In this document: one piece after another, positions 43,195 to 53,815 of the stretch | Layout: each line of letters opens with the position of its first letter | Numbering within the stretch: position 1 is the stretch's first letter | Position numbers and translations under genes: made by a program | NCBI RefSeq assembly: GCF_018502625.1 | Contig: NZ_CP075566.1 | Coordinates: forward strand, 5,149,001 to 5,213,000 | Length of the DNA: 64,000 bases | Direction of reading: 5' to 3' | Source: Pseudomonas hormoni | GTDB lineage: Bacteria > Pseudomonadota > Gammaproteobacteria > Pseudomonadales > Pseudomonadaceae | Notes under the pieces: model-generated | What the model was told of the DNA's origin: nothing | What the model saw: the letters and a program-made list of their open reading frames with translations, nothing else | Databases searched by the model: none

Positions 43195-46100
43195 TTAGAT
43201 GTTCTGGCGATCACCCTTCGGATCGAAGAACACCGAAGAAACGATTTCCGCCTCGATCACGCTGCCATCCGCCAGCGGTGCGAACACCCGCTCGCCGATG
43301 CGCTTCAAACCGCCTTTCACCACGCCCATGGCAAACGAATAGCCCAGGGAGTTGTGCAGGTAGCTGGAGGTGACGTGACCGACCATCGTCATCGGGATCG
43401 TCTGCTTGGTGTTGAACACCAGTTGCGCACCTTCCGGCAGCCATTTGGCCGGATCGATCGGCTTCAGGCCCACCAGCTGTTTGCGCTGATCACGCACACA
43501 GTCTTCGCGGTTCATGCCACGCCAGCCGATCCACGAGAACGGTTTGGTGCGACCGACACACCAGCCCATGTTCAGGTCATCAGGCGTCATCGAGCCGTCA
43601 GTGTCCTGGCCGACGATGATGAAGCCCTTCTCGGCCCGCAGGATGTGCATGGTTTCGGTGCCGTACGGGGTCAGGTTGTATTGCTTGCCGGCCTCGACGA
43701 TTTTCTCGAGCACGCCCATGGCGTAGTCGGCTTGCACGTTGACTTCGTACGACAGCTCACCGGTAAACGAAATCCGGAACACCCGCGCCGGCACACCGCC
43801 GACCAGGCCTTCTTTCCAGGTCATGAACGGGAAGGCTTCGTTGCTCAGGTCGATGTCGGTGACTTCGCTGAGCAGCTTGCGGCTGTTCGGCCCGGACAGG
43901 GTCATGGTTGCCCAGTGATCCGTCACGGAAGTGAAGTACACCTTCAGGTCTGGCCATTCGGTCTGTTGGTAGATTTCCAGCCATTGCAGCACGCGTGCAG
44001 CGCCGCCGGTGGTGGTGGTCATCACGAAATGGTTGTCGGCCAGGCAAGCGGTGACGCCGTCGTCGAAGACCATGCCGTCTTCTTTGCACATCAGGCCGTA
44101 ACGGGCCTTGCCCACGTCGAGCTTGGTCCAGGCGTTGGTGTAGATGCGGTTGAGGAACTCGCGCGCATCCGGGCCCTGGATGTCGATCTTGCCGAGGGTC
44201 GACGCGTCCAGCAGGCCGACGCTGTCGCGCACGGCTTTGCATTCGCGTTTCACCGCGGCATGAATGTCTTCACCGTTTTTCGGGAAGTACCACGGACGCT
44301 TCCACTGACCGACGTCTTCGAACTCGGCGCCGTTTTTCACGTGCCAGTGATGCAGGGCAGTGAAACGGACTGGCTCGAAAATGTGCCCACAGTGACGGCC
44401 GGCCACGGCGCCGAAGGTAACCGGCGTGTAGTTCGGACGGAACATGGTGGTGCCCATCTGCGGGATGGTCACGTTCAGCGAACGGGCGGCGATGGCCAGG
44501 CCGTTGACGTTGCCGAGCTTGCCCTGGTCAGTGCCGAAGCCCAGTGCGGTGTAGCGTTTGACGTGCTCGACCGACTCGAAGCCTTCGCGGGTCGCCAGTT
44601 CGATGGCGGCAGCGGTGACGTCGTTTTGCAGGTCGACGAATTGCTTCGGCGCACGTGCGGTGTTCTTTTCGTGCGGCACCTGGAACAGCGCCAACGTTGG
44701 CTCTTCCAGACGGCTCAGGGCTTTCGGCAAGGTGCCTTCGACCACGCTGAAACCGGCTTCGCTGGCTGCGCGAGCGCCGCCTTCAAAACCATCGGCCAGG
44801 GAATCGCCGAGGCCGTAGACGCCGTTGATGCCACCGACGCACACGCGTTTCTGCGGTGCTTCGCCCGGTACGAAACCAAGGATGTCTTCACGCCAGATCG
44901 GCTTGCCACCCAAGTGCGACGCCAGGTGAACCACCGGGCTGTAACCGCCGGAACTGGCGATCAAATCGCAATCAAGCCACTCGCCAGGACTGGTCACGGC
45001 GTGTGCTTTTACATCGATCGCGGCAACGCGAGCGGCGGTCACGTGCTTGCTGCCACGGGCCTCGATCACGGCGCTGCCGGTCAGGATGCGAATGCCTTTG
45101 GCGCGGGCTTCTTCCACCAGCGCACCACGCGGGTTGCTGCGGGCGTCAGCGATGGCCACCACTTGCAGGCTGGCATCGAGCCAATCCAGCGCAACGCGGT
45201 AGGCGTGATCGTTGTTGGTCGACAGCACCAGTTTCTTGCCCGGTGCCACGCCGTAACGGCGCACGTAAGTCGAGACTGCACCGGCGAGCATGTTGCCCGG
45301 CACGTCGTTGTTGCCATAAACCAGTGGACGCTCGTGAGCGCCGGTCGCCAGGACCACGCGCTTGGCGCGAACCCGGTGGATGCGCTGACGCACCTGGCCA
45401 ATCGGGGCGCGGTCGCCGAGGTGATCGGTCAGGCGCTCGTGAATGGTCAGGAAGTTATGGTCGTGGTAACCGTTGACCGTGGCGCGCGGCAACAGCAGCA
45501 CGTCCGGGGTGTCTTTCAGTTCGGCGATGACACTGGCGACCCACTCGGTAGCCGGTTTGCCGTCGAGGCTTTCGCGGGAATCGAGCAGGCTGCCGCCGAA
45601 CTCTTCCTGCTCATCGGCGAGGATCACGCGGGCACCGCTGCGCGCAGCGGCCAAGGCAGCGGCCAGGCCAGCAGGGCCACCGCCGACGATCAGCACGTCG
45701 CAGTGCTGGTTCATGTAGTCGTAGGTGTCCGGATCGTTCTCGGTCGGCGAACGGCCTAAACCTGCGGCCTTACGAATGTACTTCTCGTACGTCATCCAGA
45801 ACGATTGCGGGTACATGAAGGTTTTGTAGTAGAAGCCCGGCGGCATCAGCTTGCCGCCGACCTTGCCGAGAATCCCCATCATGTCGTTGTTCACGCTCGG
45901 CCAGCCGTTGGTGCTGGTGGCGACCAGGCCTTGGTACAGCGCTTGTTGCGTGGCGCGTACGTTCGGGATTTGCGTGGCTTCGGTGGCGCCGATCTGCAGC
46001 ACGGCGTTCGGCTCTTCGGCACCGGCAGCGAAGATGCCGCGCGGACGGGAATACTTGAAGCTGCGGCCGATGATGTCGACACCGTTGGCCAGCAGGGCAG

Positions 46101-46212
46101 CGGCCAGGGAGTCGCCTTCAAAGCCTTTGTAGACCTGACCGTTGAAGGTGAAGCTCAGCACTTTGTTGCGGTCGATCCGTCCGCCGTTGGACAGGCGATT
46201 GATCTGGCTCAT
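43195..46212 (-). CDS. soxA: Sarcosine oxidase alpha subunit
   Basis: Large subunit (1005 residues) of the heterotetrameric sarcosine oxidase. An N-terminal 2Fe-2S-like fold region (about 20-110) lacks obvious cluster cysteines. An NAD-binding FAD-type Rossmann domain begins near 169 (VLIVGGGPAGLAAALAAA). The C-terminal half is a GcvT-like folate domain (about 600-1000) that passes the methyl group to THF as 5,10-methylene-THF. It starts ATGA overlapping the soxD stop by 4 bp. PA5418 equivalent. Confidence 0.96.
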   Translation of the reverse strand: MSQINRLSNGGRIDRNKVLSFTFNGQVYKGFEGDSLAAALLANGVDIIGRSFKYSRPRGIFAAGAEEPNAVLQIGATEATQIPNVRATQQALYQGLVATSTNGWPSVNNDMMGILGKVGGKLMPPGFYYKTFMYPQSFWMTYEKYIRKAAGLGRSPTENDPDTYDYMNQHCDVLIVGGGPAGLAAALAAARSGARVILADEQEEFGGSLLDSRESLDGKPATEWVASVIAELKDTPDVLLLPRATVNGYHDHNFLTIHERLTDHLGDRAPIGQVRQRIHRVRAKRVVLATGAHERPLVYGNNDVPGNMLAGAVSTYVRRYGVAPGKKLVLSTNNDHAYRVALDWLDASLQVVAIADARSNPRGALVEEARAKGIRILTGSAVIEARGSKHVTAARVAAIDVKAHAVTSPGEWLDCDLIASSGGYSPVVHLASHLGGKPIWREDILGFVPGEAPQKRVCVGGINGVYGLGDSLADGFEGGARAASEAGFSVVEGTLPKALSRLEEPTLALFQVPHEKNTARAPKQFVDLQNDVTAAAIELATREGFESVEHVKRYTALGFGTDQGKLGNVNGLAIAARSLNVTIPQMGTTMFRPNYTPVTFGAVAGRHCGHIFEPVRFTALHHWHVKNGAEFEDVGQWKRPWYFPKNGEDIHAAVKRECKAVRDSVGLLDASTLGKIDIQGPDAREFLNRIYTNAWTKLDVGKARYGLMCKEDGMVFDDGVTACLADNHFVMTTTTGGAARVLQWLEIYQQTEWPDLKVYFTSVTDHWATMTLSGPNSRKLLSEVTDIDLSNEAFPFMTWKEGLVGGVPARVFRISFTGELSYEVNVQADYAMGVLEKIVEAGKQYNLTPYGTETMHILRAEKGFIIVGQDTDGSMTPDDLNMGWCVGRTKPFSWIGWRGMNREDCVRDQRKQLVGLKPIDPAKWLPEGAQLVFNTKQTIPMTMVGHVTSSYLHNSLGYSFAMGVVKGGLKRIGERVFAPLADGSVIEAEIVSSVFFDPKGDRQNI

Positions 46213-46538
46213 ACCTTCTCTCCCAGAGCCGTGGTGGCCGCTTTCGGGCTATCGGTCTTGTCGGTGAATTGTGGCTTGGTGCCGATCTTGTAGGTCTCGA
46301 GAATCTCGTAGGTCACGGTGTCGCGGGTGGCGTTGAAGTACTGACGGCAACCGGCGGCGTGAATCCACAGTTCGTGGTGCAAACCGCGAGGGTTATCGCG
46401 GAAGAACATGTAGTCGCCCCACTCCTCGTCGGTGCAGGTGTTCGGATCCAGTGGACGCGGGATGTGCGCCTGGCCGGATGCGTGGAATTCCTCTTCGGAG
46501 CGCAGCTCGCCGCAGTGAGGACAGAAGATATGCAACAT
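46209..46538 (-). CDS. soxD: Sarcosine oxidase delta subunit
   Basis: Small zinc-binding subunit, 109 residues. Zinc ligands are expected at Cys6, Cys9, His60 and Cys64 (FCPHCG and IHAAGC), the known pattern of SoxD. It has the block DEEWGDYMFFRDNPRG typical of the family. It begins 14 bp after the soxB stop and overlaps soxA by 4 bp. The C-terminal about 20 residues (TDKTDSPKAATTALGEKV) are variable. Confidence 0.95.
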   Translation of the reverse strand: MLHIFCPHCGELRSEEEFHASGQAHIPRPLDPNTCTDEEWGDYMFFRDNPRGLHHELWIHAAGCRQYFNATRDTVTYEILETYKIGTKPQFTDKTDSPKAATTALGEKV

Positions 46539-46552
46539 GGGGATTTCTCCTG

Positions 46553-47803
46553 TTAGTGGGCAACCGCAGCAGCGCCGTGTTCGTCGATCAACGCACCGTT
46601 GTGGAAACGGTCGATGGAGAAAGGTGCGGCCAATGGGTGCATTTCACCCTTGGCCAGGCTCGCGGCAAACACGTTGCCCGAGCCAGGTGTTGCCTTGAAG
46701 CCACCGGTGCCCCAACCGCAGTTGAAGAACATGTTCGGGACCGGGGTTTTCGAAATGATCGGGCACGCATCCGGCGTGGTGTCGACGATGCCGCCCCACT
46801 GACGGTTCATGCGGACGCGAGACAGCACCGGGAACATCTCGACGATGGCCTGGATGGTGTGTTCGATCACCGGGTACGAACCACGCTGGCCGTAGCCGTT
46901 GTAGCCGTCGATACCGGCGCCGATCACCAGGTCGCCCTTGTCGGACTGGCTGATGTAGCCGTGCACGGCGTTGGACATGATCACGCTGTCGATAATCGGT
47001 TTGATCGGCTCGGACACCAGCGCTTGCAGCGGGTGGGATTCGATCGGCAGACGGAAACCGGCCAGCTTGGCCATGTGCCCGGAGTTACCGGCAGTGACCA
47101 CACCGACGCGCTTGGCGCCGATGAAGCCCTTGTTGGTTTCAACACCGATGCACACACCGTTTTCCTTGCGGAAACCGATCACTTCGGTCTGCTGGATCAG
47201 GTCCACGCCGAGTGCGTCAGCGGCACGGGCAAAGCCCCACGCCACGGCATCGTGACGGGCTACGCCGCCGCGACGCTGGACGGTTGCGCCCATCACCGGA
47301 TAGCGCGTGTTCTTCGAGCAGTCGAGGTACGGAATCTCGTCGGCCACTTGTTTGGCATCGAGCAGTTCACCGTCCACGCCGTTGAGGCGGTTGGCGCTGA
47401 CCCGACGCTCGGAATCACGAATGTCTTGCAGGGTGTGGCACAGGTTGTAGACGCCGCGCTGGGAGAACATCACGTTGTAGTTCAGGTCCTGGGAAAGACC
47501 TTCCCACAATTTCATCGCGTGTTCGTACAGGTGCGCCGACTCGTCCCACAGGTAGTTGGAGCGGACAATGGTGGTGTTGCGCGCGGTGTTACCGCCGCCC
47601 AGCCAGCCTTTCTCGACCACGGCCACGTTGGTGATGCCGTGTTCCTTGGCCAGGTAGTAAGCCGTGGCGAGACCATGCCCGCCACCGCCGACGATGACCA
47701 CGTCATAGACCTTTTTAGGGGTCGGCGTGCGCCACATTTTCTGCCAGTTTTCGTGATGGCTGAGGGAGTGTTTGAAGAGGCCGAAGCCCGAGTAGCGTTG
47801 CAT
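46553..47803 (-). CDS. soxB: Sarcosine oxidase beta subunit
   Basis: FAD/FMN-bearing catalytic subunit, 416 residues. The FAD motif [17 protein letters not shown] is near residues 35-51, and the covalent flavin site region and sarcosine pocket are in the C-terminal half ([16 protein letters not shown]). The start [13 protein letters not shown] at 47803 has GGAG nine bases upstream; an ATG two codons earlier sits only three bases from the same GGAG. It is 23 bp after glyA. PA5416 equivalent. Confidence 0.96.
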   Translation of the reverse strand: MQRYSGFGLFKHSLSHHENWQKMWRTPTPKKVYDVVIVGGGGHGLATAYYLAKEHGITNVAVVEKGWLGGGNTARNTTIVRSNYLWDESAHLYEHAMKLWEGLSQDLNYNVMFSQRGVYNLCHTLQDIRDSERRVSANRLNGVDGELLDAKQVADEIPYLDCSKNTRYPVMGATVQRRGGVARHDAVAWGFARAADALGVDLIQQTEVIGFRKENGVCIGVETNKGFIGAKRVGVVTAGNSGHMAKLAGFRLPIESHPLQALVSEPIKPIIDSVIMSNAVHGYISQSDKGDLVIGAGIDGYNGYGQRGSYPVIEHTIQAIVEMFPVLSRVRMNRQWGGIVDTTPDACPIISKTPVPNMFFNCGWGTGGFKATPGSGNVFAASLAKGEMHPLAAPFSIDRFHNGALIDEHGAAAVAH

Positions 47804-47826
47804 AGTCATTTACTCCAAAACCGCGC

Positions 47827-49080
<1,254 letters not shown>

Positions 49081-49251
49081 CGCGTCTCTCCCAGCGGCGG
49101 CGGTGCGCCATTCGTCTCGGTGAGGCACGTACCTGTCGGCAGTGCCCTTTGATGCGATGGTATGACCGGCGCAGACAGGCCAAATGCCTACGGACGCCAC
49201 GCAAAGGTGCGTTTACGACATGGACTGCAAAGGATGGCTGGCAAAGGCCTT

Positions 49252-49386
49252 TGTGGCGAGGGAGCTTGCTCCCGCTCGGCTGCGAAGCAGTCGTAAAACC
49301 GACAAACTCGATCTGACTGCAGAACCGCATGTTCTGGGTTTGGGGCTGCTGCGCAGCCCAGCGGGAGCAAGCTCCCTCGCCACAGG
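49252..49386. repeat. REP inverted pair, class C
   Basis: Class C arms lie between the glyA promoter region and the end of the traX-like gene. Confidence 0.9.
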
Positions 49387-49392
49387 ACGGGT

Positions 49393-50103
49393 TCAGGCCA
49401 GGAGTTGGCGTAGGGCCAGCAATGCGAGGAAGTGCGCGGGATAGAGCGCATACGCCCAACGCCGCATCGGCGGCGGCTTGAAACGGCTGGCATGTCGCAA
49501 CAAGAACAACCCGAGCAATGGCGCGATCAGACAAGTGGCAATCCCGAACAAGGCGGCGCTGCTGCCAAATCGGGCCGAGGCATACAACACATGCCATTGA
49601 TTGGCAGCCATGCAAACCAATCCCGGAAACAGGCTGAAATACCAGGGCCGCCTGATCACCAGCAGCATCGCCAGAGGCAGCAGAACACCAAAGAAACCGA
49701 ACATCAGGCGTTCCGAGAACAGTGCTCCCAGCATCACAGCGCCGACCGCGAGCAGGCGCGATGGCAGTGTTTCATCCTGCCAGCCACGCGCGACCAATAG
49801 CCCAAGCACCAGCGTAGGCAACACATTCAGGGTGTCGGGATCAGGGATGAATATCCTGTAAGGGATTTCGCTGATGGCACTGAACAGAATCAACCAGCCC
49901 AAATACCGCCACTGATGTGTGACTTCCCGTGCCCGCGAAACATTCGCCGCCATCGCCAGACAAAACCACGGAAACGCCAACCGGCCGGGAGCATAAAGAA
50001 TATCGACGGAGTAACCGACATATCGCAGGTGATCGAGCACCATGCTCAGGAGCGCCAGCCACTTCAGCAGATCCAGTGCCCCATCCCGTTGCGTCATGTG
50101 CAT
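49393..50103 (-). CDS. TraX family membrane protein
   Basis: A 236-residue polytopic protein with seven or eight hydrophobic segments, opening MHMTQRDGALDLLKWLALLSMVLDHLRYVG (the TraX family signature GALDLLKWLALLSMVLDHLR is at residues 8-27). TraX of the F plasmid N-acetylates pilin, but chromosomal homologues have no shown role. Starts at 50103 or 50097 are both possible. It lies inside the betaine cluster, as does PA5414. Its linkage to glycine metabolism is positional only. Confidence 0.85.
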   Translation of the reverse strand: MHMTQRDGALDLLKWLALLSMVLDHLRYVGYSVDILYAPGRLAFPWFCLAMAANVSRAREVTHQWRYLGWLILFSAISEIPYRIFIPDPDTLNVLPTLVLGLLVARGWQDETLPSRLLAVGAVMLGALFSERLMFGFFGVLLPLAMLLVIRRPWYFSLFPGLVCMAANQWHVLYASARFGSSAALFGIATCLIAPLLGLFLLRHASRFKPPPMRRWAYALYPAHFLALLALRQLLA

Positions 50104-50236
50104 AATTGCCCGTCGTCTTTGTATTGTTCTGTCAGACGCATCCCGTGTGCTCCCCGGATGATCTTCGGTAAAGTGCGCACCATCATTGACCACGAAACGC
50201 TTCACCATAAGCGTCCCGACCACGGAAAGCAGGGCC

Positions 50237-51277
50237 ATGACCGATAAGAGCCAACAATTCGCCAGCGACAACTATTCCGGTATCTGCCCTGAAGCCTGGG
50301 CGGCGATGGAACAGGCCAACCACGGTCACCAGCGCGCTTACGGCGACGATGAATGGACCGCCCGCGCGTCCGATCAATTCCGCAAATTGTTCGAAACCGA
50401 CTGCGAAGTGTTCTTCGCCTTCAACGGCACTGCGGCCAACTCATTGGCCCTGTCGTCGCTGTGCCAGAGTTACCACAGCGTGATCTGCTCGGAAACCGCC
50501 CACGTCGAAACCGACGAATGCGGCGCGCCGGAGTTCTTTTCCAACGGCTCCAAACTGCTGGTCGCCCGCACCGAAAACGGCAAGCTGACCCCGGAATCGA
50601 TCCGCGAAGTGGCCCTCAAGCGCCAGGACATCCACTACCCGAAACCGCGCGTCGTGACCCTGACCCAGGCCACCGAAGTCGGCAGCATCTACACCCCGGA
50701 AGAAATCCGCGCCATCAGTGTCACCTGCAAAGAACTGGGCCTGAACCTGCACATGGACGGCGCGCGGTTCTCCAACGCCTGCGCATTTCTTGGCTGCTCG
50801 CCAGCGGACCTGACCTGGAAGGCCGGGGTCGATGTCTTGTGCTTCGGCGGCACGAAAAACGGCATGGCCGTGGGTGAAGCGATTCTGTTCTTCAACCACA
50901 AACTGGCCGAAGACTTCGACTACCGCTGCAAACAGGCCGGTCAGCTGGCGTCCAAGATGCGCTTCCTCTCGGCACCGTGGGTCGGGATTCTGGAAAACGA
51001 CGCCTGGCTCAAGTACGCCCGCCATGCCAACCACTGCGCGCAGTTGCTGGCTGAACTGGTCAGTGACATTCAGGGCGTTGAACTGATGTTCCCGGTGCAG
51101 GCCAACGGCGTGTTCCTGCAACTCTCGGAACCGGCCATCGCTGCGCTGACCGCCAAGGGCTGGCGCTTCTATACCTTCATCGGCAACGGCGGCGCACGCT
51201 TCATGTGCTCGTGGGATACCGAGGAAGAACGCGTTCGTGAATTGGCGGCGGATATTCGGGAAGTCATGTCCCGCTAA
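50237..51277 (+). CDS. ltaE: Low-specificity L-threonine aldolase
   Basis: PLP enzyme interconverting threonine (or allo-threonine, beta-hydroxy amino acids) and glycine plus aldehyde. It has 346 residues. The PLP lysine is in VLCFGGTKNGM near residue 207, HMDGARFSNA carries the Asp that contacts the cofactor, and the N-terminal block FASDNYSGICPEAW is typical. ATG 50237 (MTDKSQQFASDNY) has AGGG upstream. Divergent from the traX-like gene by 133 bp. Named ltaA in P. aeruginosa (PA5413). It links glycine from betaine to threonine pools. Confidence 0.94.
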   Translation: MTDKSQQFASDNYSGICPEAWAAMEQANHGHQRAYGDDEWTARASDQFRKLFETDCEVFFAFNGTAANSLALSSLCQSYHSVICSETAHVETDECGAPEFFSNGSKLLVARTENGKLTPESIREVALKRQDIHYPKPRVVTLTQATEVGSIYTPEEIRAISVTCKELGLNLHMDGARFSNACAFLGCSPADLTWKAGVDVLCFGGTKNGMAVGEAILFFNHKLAEDFDYRCKQAGQLASKMRFLSAPWVGILENDAWLKYARHANHCAQLLAELVSDIQGVELMFPVQANGVFLQLSEPAIAALTAKGWRFYTFIGNGGARFMCSWDTEEERVRELAADIREVMSR

Positions 51278-51297
51278 GCAGCAAGCCCCGCTCCCCT

Positions 51298-51432
51298 CTG
51301 TGGCGAGGGAGCTTGCTCCCGCTCGGCGGCGAAGCCGTCGCAAACCTGCCAACGCGGTCTGCCTGACAGACCGCGTCCTCAGTATTTGGGTCTGCTTCGC
51401 AGCCCAGCGGGAGCAAGCTTCCTCGCCACAGC
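51298..51432. repeat. REP inverted pair, class C
   Basis: Class C arms lie between ltaE and the short-chain dehydrogenase gene; the right arm has one change (GCTTCCTCGCC) in the stem. Confidence 0.88.
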
Positions 51433-51515
51433 GACCGCGTACACCTGAAGACTTCGTCTACATTGACTGGCGAGCCGTTCCACTCGCTCAGACAATAACA
51501 ATCAGGAGCGCACGC

Positions 51516-52340
51516 ATGTCCTTACAAGGCAAAACCCTGTTCATTACCGGCGCCAGTCGCGGGATTGGTCGTGAGATCGCGCTGCGGGCGGCGCGGGATG
51601 GGGCCAACATTGTGATTGCGGCCAAAAGTGCCGAGCCGCATCCCAAACTGCCGGGCACGATTTTCAGCGTCGCGAAGGAAGTTGAAGCCGCGGGAGGCCA
51701 AGCGCTGGCCTTGCAGGTGGATGTGCGCGATGAAGTCGCGGTGCGTGAAGCGCTCGCCCAGGCCAACGAACATTTCGGCGGTATTGATGCGCTGATCAAC
51801 AACGCCGGCGCAATCAAGCTGACCGGCGTTCAGCACATCGAGCTCAAGCGCTTTGACCTGATGCACCAGATCAACACCCGCGCCGTGCTGCTGTGCAGTC
51901 AGGCCGCCCTGCCCTATTTGAAAAAGAGCAGCGGCCATATCCTCAATCTGTCACCGCCACTCAACCTGGCCACCAAATGGTTCGCCCAATACAGCCCGTA
52001 CACCGTGACAAAATACGGCATGAGCATGCTCACGTTGGGCATGAGCGAGGAATTCAAGAACTACGGCATCAGCGTCAATTCACTGTGGCCGCAGACCATG
52101 ATCGCCACCGCGGCCATCGAGTTTCAGCTGGGTTCTCGCGAGTCCTTCAAACATGCGCGCACACCGGCGATCATGGCGGACGCCGCCCATGTGATTCTGG
52201 ACAGCAGCGGTCGCAGCATTACGGGTCGGTTGCTTATTGATGAGGAAATACTTCGGGAGCATGGCGTGACCGAATTCGATCATTACCGCTTTGAGCCCCA
52301 CACCAACGACAAGCTGATGCCAGACCTATTCGTCGACTGA
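51516..52340 (+). CDS. Short-chain dehydrogenase/reductase (HSDL2-like)
   Basis: A 274-residue NAD(P)-dependent SDR. The cofactor motif TGASRGIG is near residues 11-18, NNAG near 93-96, and the catalytic Tyr and Lys are in YTVTK near 163-167, with Ser in LNLSPPLN. The C-terminal block EFDHYRFEPHTNDKLMPDLFVD is typical of the HSDL2 subgroup, although the SCP2 domain of the eukaryotic protein is absent. ATG 51516 has AGGAG seven bases upstream. Substrate is unknown; its position in the betaine cluster may be incidental. Confidence 0.87.
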   Translation: MSLQGKTLFITGASRGIGREIALRAARDGANIVIAAKSAEPHPKLPGTIFSVAKEVEAAGGQALALQVDVRDEVAVREALAQANEHFGGIDALINNAGAIKLTGVQHIELKRFDLMHQINTRAVLLCSQAALPYLKKSSGHILNLSPPLNLATKWFAQYSPYTVTKYGMSMLTLGMSEEFKNYGISVNSLWPQTMIATAAIEFQLGSRESFKHARTPAIMADAAHVILDSSGRSITGRLLIDEEILREHGVTEFDHYRFEPHTNDKLMPDLFVD

Positions 52341-52350
52341 AAAAACACCG

Positions 52351-52432
52351 TACCTGCTCGCGATGAGGCCGGAACATTCAACATTGATATTGACTGATCC
52401 ACCGCTATCGCGAGCAGGCTCGCTCCCACAGG
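52351..52432. repeat. REP pair, class B, left arm truncated
   Basis: The right arm is a complete class B arm. The left arm begins in mid-sequence (CCTGCTCGCGAT) with its first 12 or so bases replaced. It lies between two convergent genes. Confidence 0.8.
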
Positions 52433-52433
52433 T

Positions 52434-53534
52434 TTAGAACTCAATCCGCACATCACCCTTCGGCACGCTGCAGCACGAAAGAATGTATCCCTCGGCTTCG
52501 TCTTCTTCGGTGATCCCGCCGTTGTGGTCCATCTCGACCTCGCCACCCAGCTTCATCACCTTGCACGTCCCGCAGATCCCCATCCCGCAGGCCTTTGGAA
52601 TCAACAGACCCAGCTTGGCAGCAGCGGCGTGGACCGTTTCCCCCGGTGCAACGCGAATGCTCTTGCCGGACGCGGTGAACTCCACTTGATGCAGATCCGC
52701 CACGTCGATGTCCGGTGCATCTGCGGCAATTTCGGCTTGCTCCACCGCATCGGCGCGGGCTTCCGGGGGCGTGGCGCCGAAGGACTCCTCGTGATACCGC
52801 TTCATGTCGAAACCGGCGGCTTCGAGCATGCGCTTGACCGCGTTCATGTACGGCGTCGGGCCGCAGCAGAACACTTCGCGCTCAAGGAAGTCCGGCGCCA
52901 TCAGCTCCAGCATCTTGTGGTTCAGGTAGCCGCGATAACCGGCCCACGGTTCACCCAGACCATGCTTCTCGCAGATCAGGTGCAGGCTGAAGTTGTCGAT
53001 CCGCGACGCCATGTGTTCCAGCTCGCGGTGGTAAATGATGTCCTTGGGCGAACGGGCGCTGTGGATAAACACCATGTCGACGTTGCCGTTGGTGTCGTAG
53101 AACCAGCGCGTCATCGACATCACCGGCGTGATGCCGACACCACCGCTGAGGTACAGCACTTTCGGCGCGGTGAAGTCCATGGCGTTGAACAGCCCGACCG
53201 GCCCGTGCACCGCCAGTTCCTGACCTTCGTGCAGGGTGTCGTGCAGCCAGTTGGAAACCTTGCCGCCCGGCACGCGCTTGATCGTTACCGAAAAGCTGTA
53301 CGGCACCGACGGCGAGCTGGAAATGGTGTAGGAGCGCATGATCGGCACGCCTTCGATTTCCAGCTCCAGGGTGACGAACTGCCCCGGTTTGAAGAAGAAC
53401 AGGATCGGCTGGTCGGCCATAAAGCAGAAGGTGCGCACATCCCAGGTTTCCTGGATGACTTTGACGCAACGGACGATGTGTCGGCCATTGGCCCAGGTCT
53501 GGGTAGTTACCGGATTCAGGAAGCTGTTGGACAT
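52434..53534 (-). CDS. gbcB: Glycine betaine monooxygenase reductase subunit
   Basis: Passes electrons from NAD(P)H through FAD and a 2Fe-2S cluster to the GbcA oxygenase. It has 366 residues. An FAD-binding ferredoxin-reductase domain (about 18-120, RSYTISSSP) and an NAD domain (about 122-235, YLSGGVGITPVMSM and FCCGPTPYM) are followed by a C-terminal plant-type ferredoxin domain with Cys316, 321, 324 and 354. ATG 53534 has GGAG six bases upstream; a GTG four codons earlier is less likely. Divergent from gbcA. PA5411 equivalent. Confidence 0.95.
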   Translation of the reverse strand: MSNSFLNPVTTQTWANGRHIVRCVKVIQETWDVRTFCFMADQPILFFFKPGQFVTLELEIEGVPIMRSYTISSSPSVPYSFSVTIKRVPGGKVSNWLHDTLHEGQELAVHGPVGLFNAMDFTAPKVLYLSGGVGITPVMSMTRWFYDTNGNVDMVFIHSARSPKDIIYHRELEHMASRIDNFSLHLICEKHGLGEPWAGYRGYLNHKMLELMAPDFLEREVFCCGPTPYMNAVKRMLEAAGFDMKRYHEESFGATPPEARADAVEQAEIAADAPDIDVADLHQVEFTASGKSIRVAPGETVHAAAAKLGLLIPKACGMGICGTCKVMKLGGEVEMDHNGGITEEDEAEGYILSCCSVPKGDVRIEF

Positions 53535-53608
53535 GCTGTTCTCCACCGCCGATGGTCGGCCTTATGTTGGCGATTCTGCGTATAGCGCGAACCACCCATT
53601 TACCTATC

Positions 53609-53634
53609 TGCGACATTCACATACTTATCGCGAC
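53609..53634. promoter_or_regulatory. Direct repeat in the gbcA-gbcB divergent promoter region
   Basis: GCGAC at 53610-53614 and 53630-53634 are exactly 20 bp apart, in TGCGAC and TCGCGAC contexts. AraC-family activators such as GbdR bind direct repeats at about this spacing, and GbdR controls gbcA and gbcB in P. aeruginosa. The GbdR consensus was not checked, so this is a candidate only. The rest of the 281-bp gap shows no gene. Confidence 0.35.
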
Positions 53635-53815
53635 CAGCCCCCAACTACCGAGGGTTGCGCGTCGGGAACAGATTGGGCCATGTCGCCCATGGATAAGGTT
53701 CTGGGCAGCGCCGGCCCCACACTCGCCCCATACCAAGACACATTCTTTACACCTTGCGTAGCAACCCTGATCAGCCACTTTCGCGGCCACGCAGATGGCC
53801 TTGAGGAAACACACG

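Noticed and set aside
43165..45759. Long plus-strand open frame (864 codons) opposite soxA
   Set aside because: It is an antisense shadow caused by high-GC codon bias. The soxA protein on the other strand has full family motifs, and the shadow product has no recognisable domain.
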